From Haloferax marisrubri (lineage in GTDB: Archaea > Halobacteriota > Halobacteria > Halobacteriales > Haloferacaceae): a DNA stretch of 64,000 nt. The stretch spans positions 62,001-126,000 of the forward strand of contig NZ_LOPW02000010.1 of the NCBI RefSeq assembly GCF_001469875.2, read 5' to 3'. Each line of letters opens with the position of its first letter. Position 1 is the stretch's first letter. The notes beneath the pieces were generated by a model, which saw only the letters and a program-made list of their open reading frames with translations, was not told where the DNA came from and made no database searches. This document shows positions 60,760-64,000 of this stretch, piece by piece. Made by a program: the position numbers and the translations under genes.

Positions 60760-60900
60760 CGGTCGAACGTGTCTCTCGAAATACAAAAAACCGCGTCCGG
60801 TCGGGGTTGATTAGTCTCTGTTTCCGTTCTCGTTACCGCGTCCCGGACTGTCGTCGCTTCGTCCCGGGTTCTCGGCGGTGTCGCCGTCGGGGTCGCGCCG

Positions 60901-61071
60901 TCAGCGTCCGTCTCGGACGTATTTCGCGGCACCCACCACGCCGGTGAGGAGCGTCAGCGCTATCCAGCGGCCGGCGTCGTCGCCGCGTTTCTTGGCGTCG
61001 AGGCTGACCAGCCACGCGAGCGCGACGTGGGCGACCGCGGTGACGCCGAGGAGAGTCTTCAGGCGACCCAT
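60901..61071 (-). CDS. 56-residue membrane micro-protein, coupled to aldo/keto reductase
   Basis: Frame from ATG 61071: MGRLKTLLGVTAVAHVALAW, then a second hydrophobic segment IALTLLTGVVGAAKYV. Two membrane segments with a short basic loop (DAKKRGDDAGRW). The start overlaps the stop of the aldo/keto reductase as TGATG, so translation is probably coupled. Family not recognised. Confidence 0.7.
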   Translation of the reverse strand: MGRLKTLLGVTAVAHVALAWLVSLDAKKRGDDAGRWIALTLLTGVVGAAKYVRDGR

Positions 61072-62144
61072 CAGGCTTCGTTGCGCGCGCCCTTCGCGAC
61101 GCGCTTGTCGAGGCCGGCCGCGCGGATGTCCTCGCCGTCGACCGACGAGCGGAGCGCGTCCATGCCGTCGAAGCGGTCGATACCGAAGTTGTCCGCGTAC
61201 AGCTCCTCGACGCGGGTCATCTCCTCGTCGGTGAGTTTCGGCACGTCGGAGGCCTTCGCCCACTCGTCGATGTCGTCTTTCGTGCGGAACGTCGGCGTGA
61301 CGGCCGCGGTCTCGTCGTAGCCGAGGAGGTAGGCGATAGACGCCTGTGCCATCGTTCGCTCGCCGTCGCGTTCGAGGAAGCGGAGTTGTTCGAGCTTCTC
61401 CCAGCCCGTCTCGTACCACTCGTCGGGGCGGAAACCGCGGTGGTCGCCGGAGCCGAGTTCAGTCTCGGGGCGGACCTGCTCGTTCAGGAGGCCCGAGGAG
61501 TGCGGCACGCGGGCGATGAGGCTCGTCGAGGAACCGGTCTCGCGGATGGTGTCGAGGAAGTGGTTGCCCACGTCCTGCTCGAAGGCGTTCCAGACGATTT
61601 GGAGCGCGTCGAACTCCTCTTCGATGGCCATGTCGCCTTCGGCCAGCCAGCCGATGGAGGGGCCGAGCGCCCAGCCGGTGGCCTTGATGAGGCCCTCCTC
61701 TTTCAGTTCATCGAGGGCTTCGAGCACGTCGGGCGTGACCTCGTCGACGTTCGCGTTGTGGAGTTGCAGGAGGTCCACGTACTCCATGTCGAGGCGTTCG
61801 AGGCTCTTTTCGGTCGCCTCGCGGACCCACTCGCCGGTTATCTCCTTGGGGAGTTCGCCGTGGCCGGCCTGCGGGTTGTTGTAGAAGTCGTAGCCGATTT
61901 TGGTGGCGACGGTGACCTCGTCGCGGTAGTCGGCGAGCGCCTCGCCGACGACTTCCTCGGAGTGGCCGTGGCCGTACACGTCACCCGTGTCGAAGAAGTC
62001 GATGCCCCGGTCGATGGCGTGGTGGAGCATCTCGATGGAGTCCTCGTCCGAGCGGTCGCCCCACCAGTCGGTCCCGACGACCCACGCACCGAAGCCGACC
62101 TCGCTGACTTCGATTCCGGAGGTGCCGAGTTCGCGGTAGTGCAT
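61071..62144 (-). CDS. aldo/keto reductase
   Basis: 357 residues. GIDFFDTGDVYGHGHSEEVV (catalytic Asp/Tyr region), KIGYDFYNNPQAGHG with catalytic Lys, LLQLHNANVDEVTPDVLEAL with His, and the NADPH-loop near the C-terminus (VTPTFRTKDDIDEWA). Members reduce aldehydes and sugars; the substrate is unknown. ATG MHYRELGTSG is chosen because the longer frame would extend over the divergent GH32 promoter. Overlaps the membrane micro-protein by 1 base. Confidence 0.9.
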   Translation of the reverse strand: MHYRELGTSGIEVSEVGFGAWVVGTDWWGDRSDEDSIEMLHHAIDRGIDFFDTGDVYGHGHSEEVVGEALADYRDEVTVATKIGYDFYNNPQAGHGELPKEITGEWVREATEKSLERLDMEYVDLLQLHNANVDEVTPDVLEALDELKEEGLIKATGWALGPSIGWLAEGDMAIEEEFDALQIVWNAFEQDVGNHFLDTIRETGSSTSLIARVPHSSGLLNEQVRPETELGSGDHRGFRPDEWYETGWEKLEQLRFLERDGERTMAQASIAYLLGYDETAAVTPTFRTKDDIDEWAKASDVPKLTDEEMTRVEELYADNFGIDRFDGMDALRSSVDGEDIRAAGLDKRVAKGARNEA

Positions 62145-62207
62145 GCCCGGCCCTACGAATTGGGGCGACTTATTGGGTGTGTTTTGTTTTCGTCTCGTGG
62201 GAATCCC

Positions 62208-62228
62208 GACGCGAACGGCGTTCGCGTC
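62208..62228. repeat. perfect 9-base inverted repeat in the AKR-GH32 divergent region
   Basis: GACGCGAAC-GGC-GTTCGCGTC, about 65 bases from the aldo/keto reductase start and 90 from the GH32 start. Suitable as an operator or a stable hairpin. Confidence 0.5.
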
Positions 62229-62273
62229 CCGCGGTCGCCCTCTGGATGCTGTGTGTATTTGCTCGCTACCGAG

Positions 62274-62289
62274 TGAATCCGCAGATTCA
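62274..62289. promoter_or_regulatory. palindrome TGAATC-CGCA-GATTCA near the GH32 start
   Basis: 6-base arms around a 4-base centre, 28 bases before the GH32 ATG, i.e. at the expected transcription start. It is a candidate operator for a sugar-responsive repressor. Confidence 0.5.
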
Positions 62290-62299
62290 TGCACGGTGA

Positions 62300-64000
<1,701 letters not shown>

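Overview
The window is a 64 kb stretch of haloarchaeal chromosome, very probably from a Haloferax close to H. volcanii. The signs are a uniformly high GC content with strong third-position C/G, acidic proteins, short or leaderless 5' regions with TATA/BRE-like boxes, lipobox lipoproteins, an archaeal RNase P RNA, and a PitA protein (chlorite-dismutase-like domain, histidine-rich linker, monooxygenase-like domain), which is a hallmark of Haloferax. The MoaE protein carries lysines at exactly positions 240 and 247, the sites I recall as sampylated in H. volcanii MoaE. A GH32 gene at the right edge suggests the strain need not be the type strain. Species assignment is inference.

Left part (1-20 kb): the 5' end of dihydroorotase, a lipoate-ligase-like protein, a Bat-type HTH regulator, a PfkB sugar kinase, a large PAS/GAF histidine kinase and a hotdog thioesterase. 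An NAD-salvage pair (nicotinamidase and nicotinate phosphoribosyltransferase) brackets a tandem duplicate of HEXXH lipoproteins. Then come an AMMECR1 protein, the RNase P RNA gene, a matrixin-like lipoprotein that looks internally duplicated, a geranylgeranyl reductase and a beta-CASP RNase. A 45-residue ORF has a DtxR/SirR-like palindrome in its promoter.

Middle (20-36 kb): a second PAS histidine kinase, a small gene apparently broken by an in-frame TGA, an Lrp/AsnC regulator divergent from one of two convergent EamA exporters, a siroheme nitrite/sulfite reductase, small acidic proteins, an M20 peptidase, and an intron-containing tRNA-Lys(UUU). The tRNA is followed by a small AT-rich patch with a PD-(D/E)XK nuclease-like gene and an orphan 46-residue ORF. 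A tight fixA-fixB-fixC-fixX operon (electron-bifurcating ETF system) follows.

Right part (36-64 kb): mostly housekeeping. It holds two UspA proteins, oligoendopeptidase F, an M28 peptidase, a HAD hydrolase, TruA, HisRS, a third EamA transporter, an rps19e-PDCD5-PP-loop operon, a flippase-like membrane protein, ThiL, two site-2 proteases, MobB-MoaE, UMP kinase, class I LysRS, a probable PGF-CTERM surface protein, PitA with a degraded copy of its own 3' end just downstream, SHOCT and small membrane proteins, an aldo/keto reductase, and the start of a GH32 fructan/sucrose hydrolase fused to an N-terminal amidotransferase-like domain.

I see no CRISPR array, complete insertion sequence, prophage or replication origin. 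The most notable items are the cluster of three surface metalloprotease-like lipoproteins, the putative iron-controlled micro-gene, the tRNA-Lys intron next to a nuclease gene, the nonsense-interrupted small gene, the pitA tail remnant and the unusual GH32 fusion.
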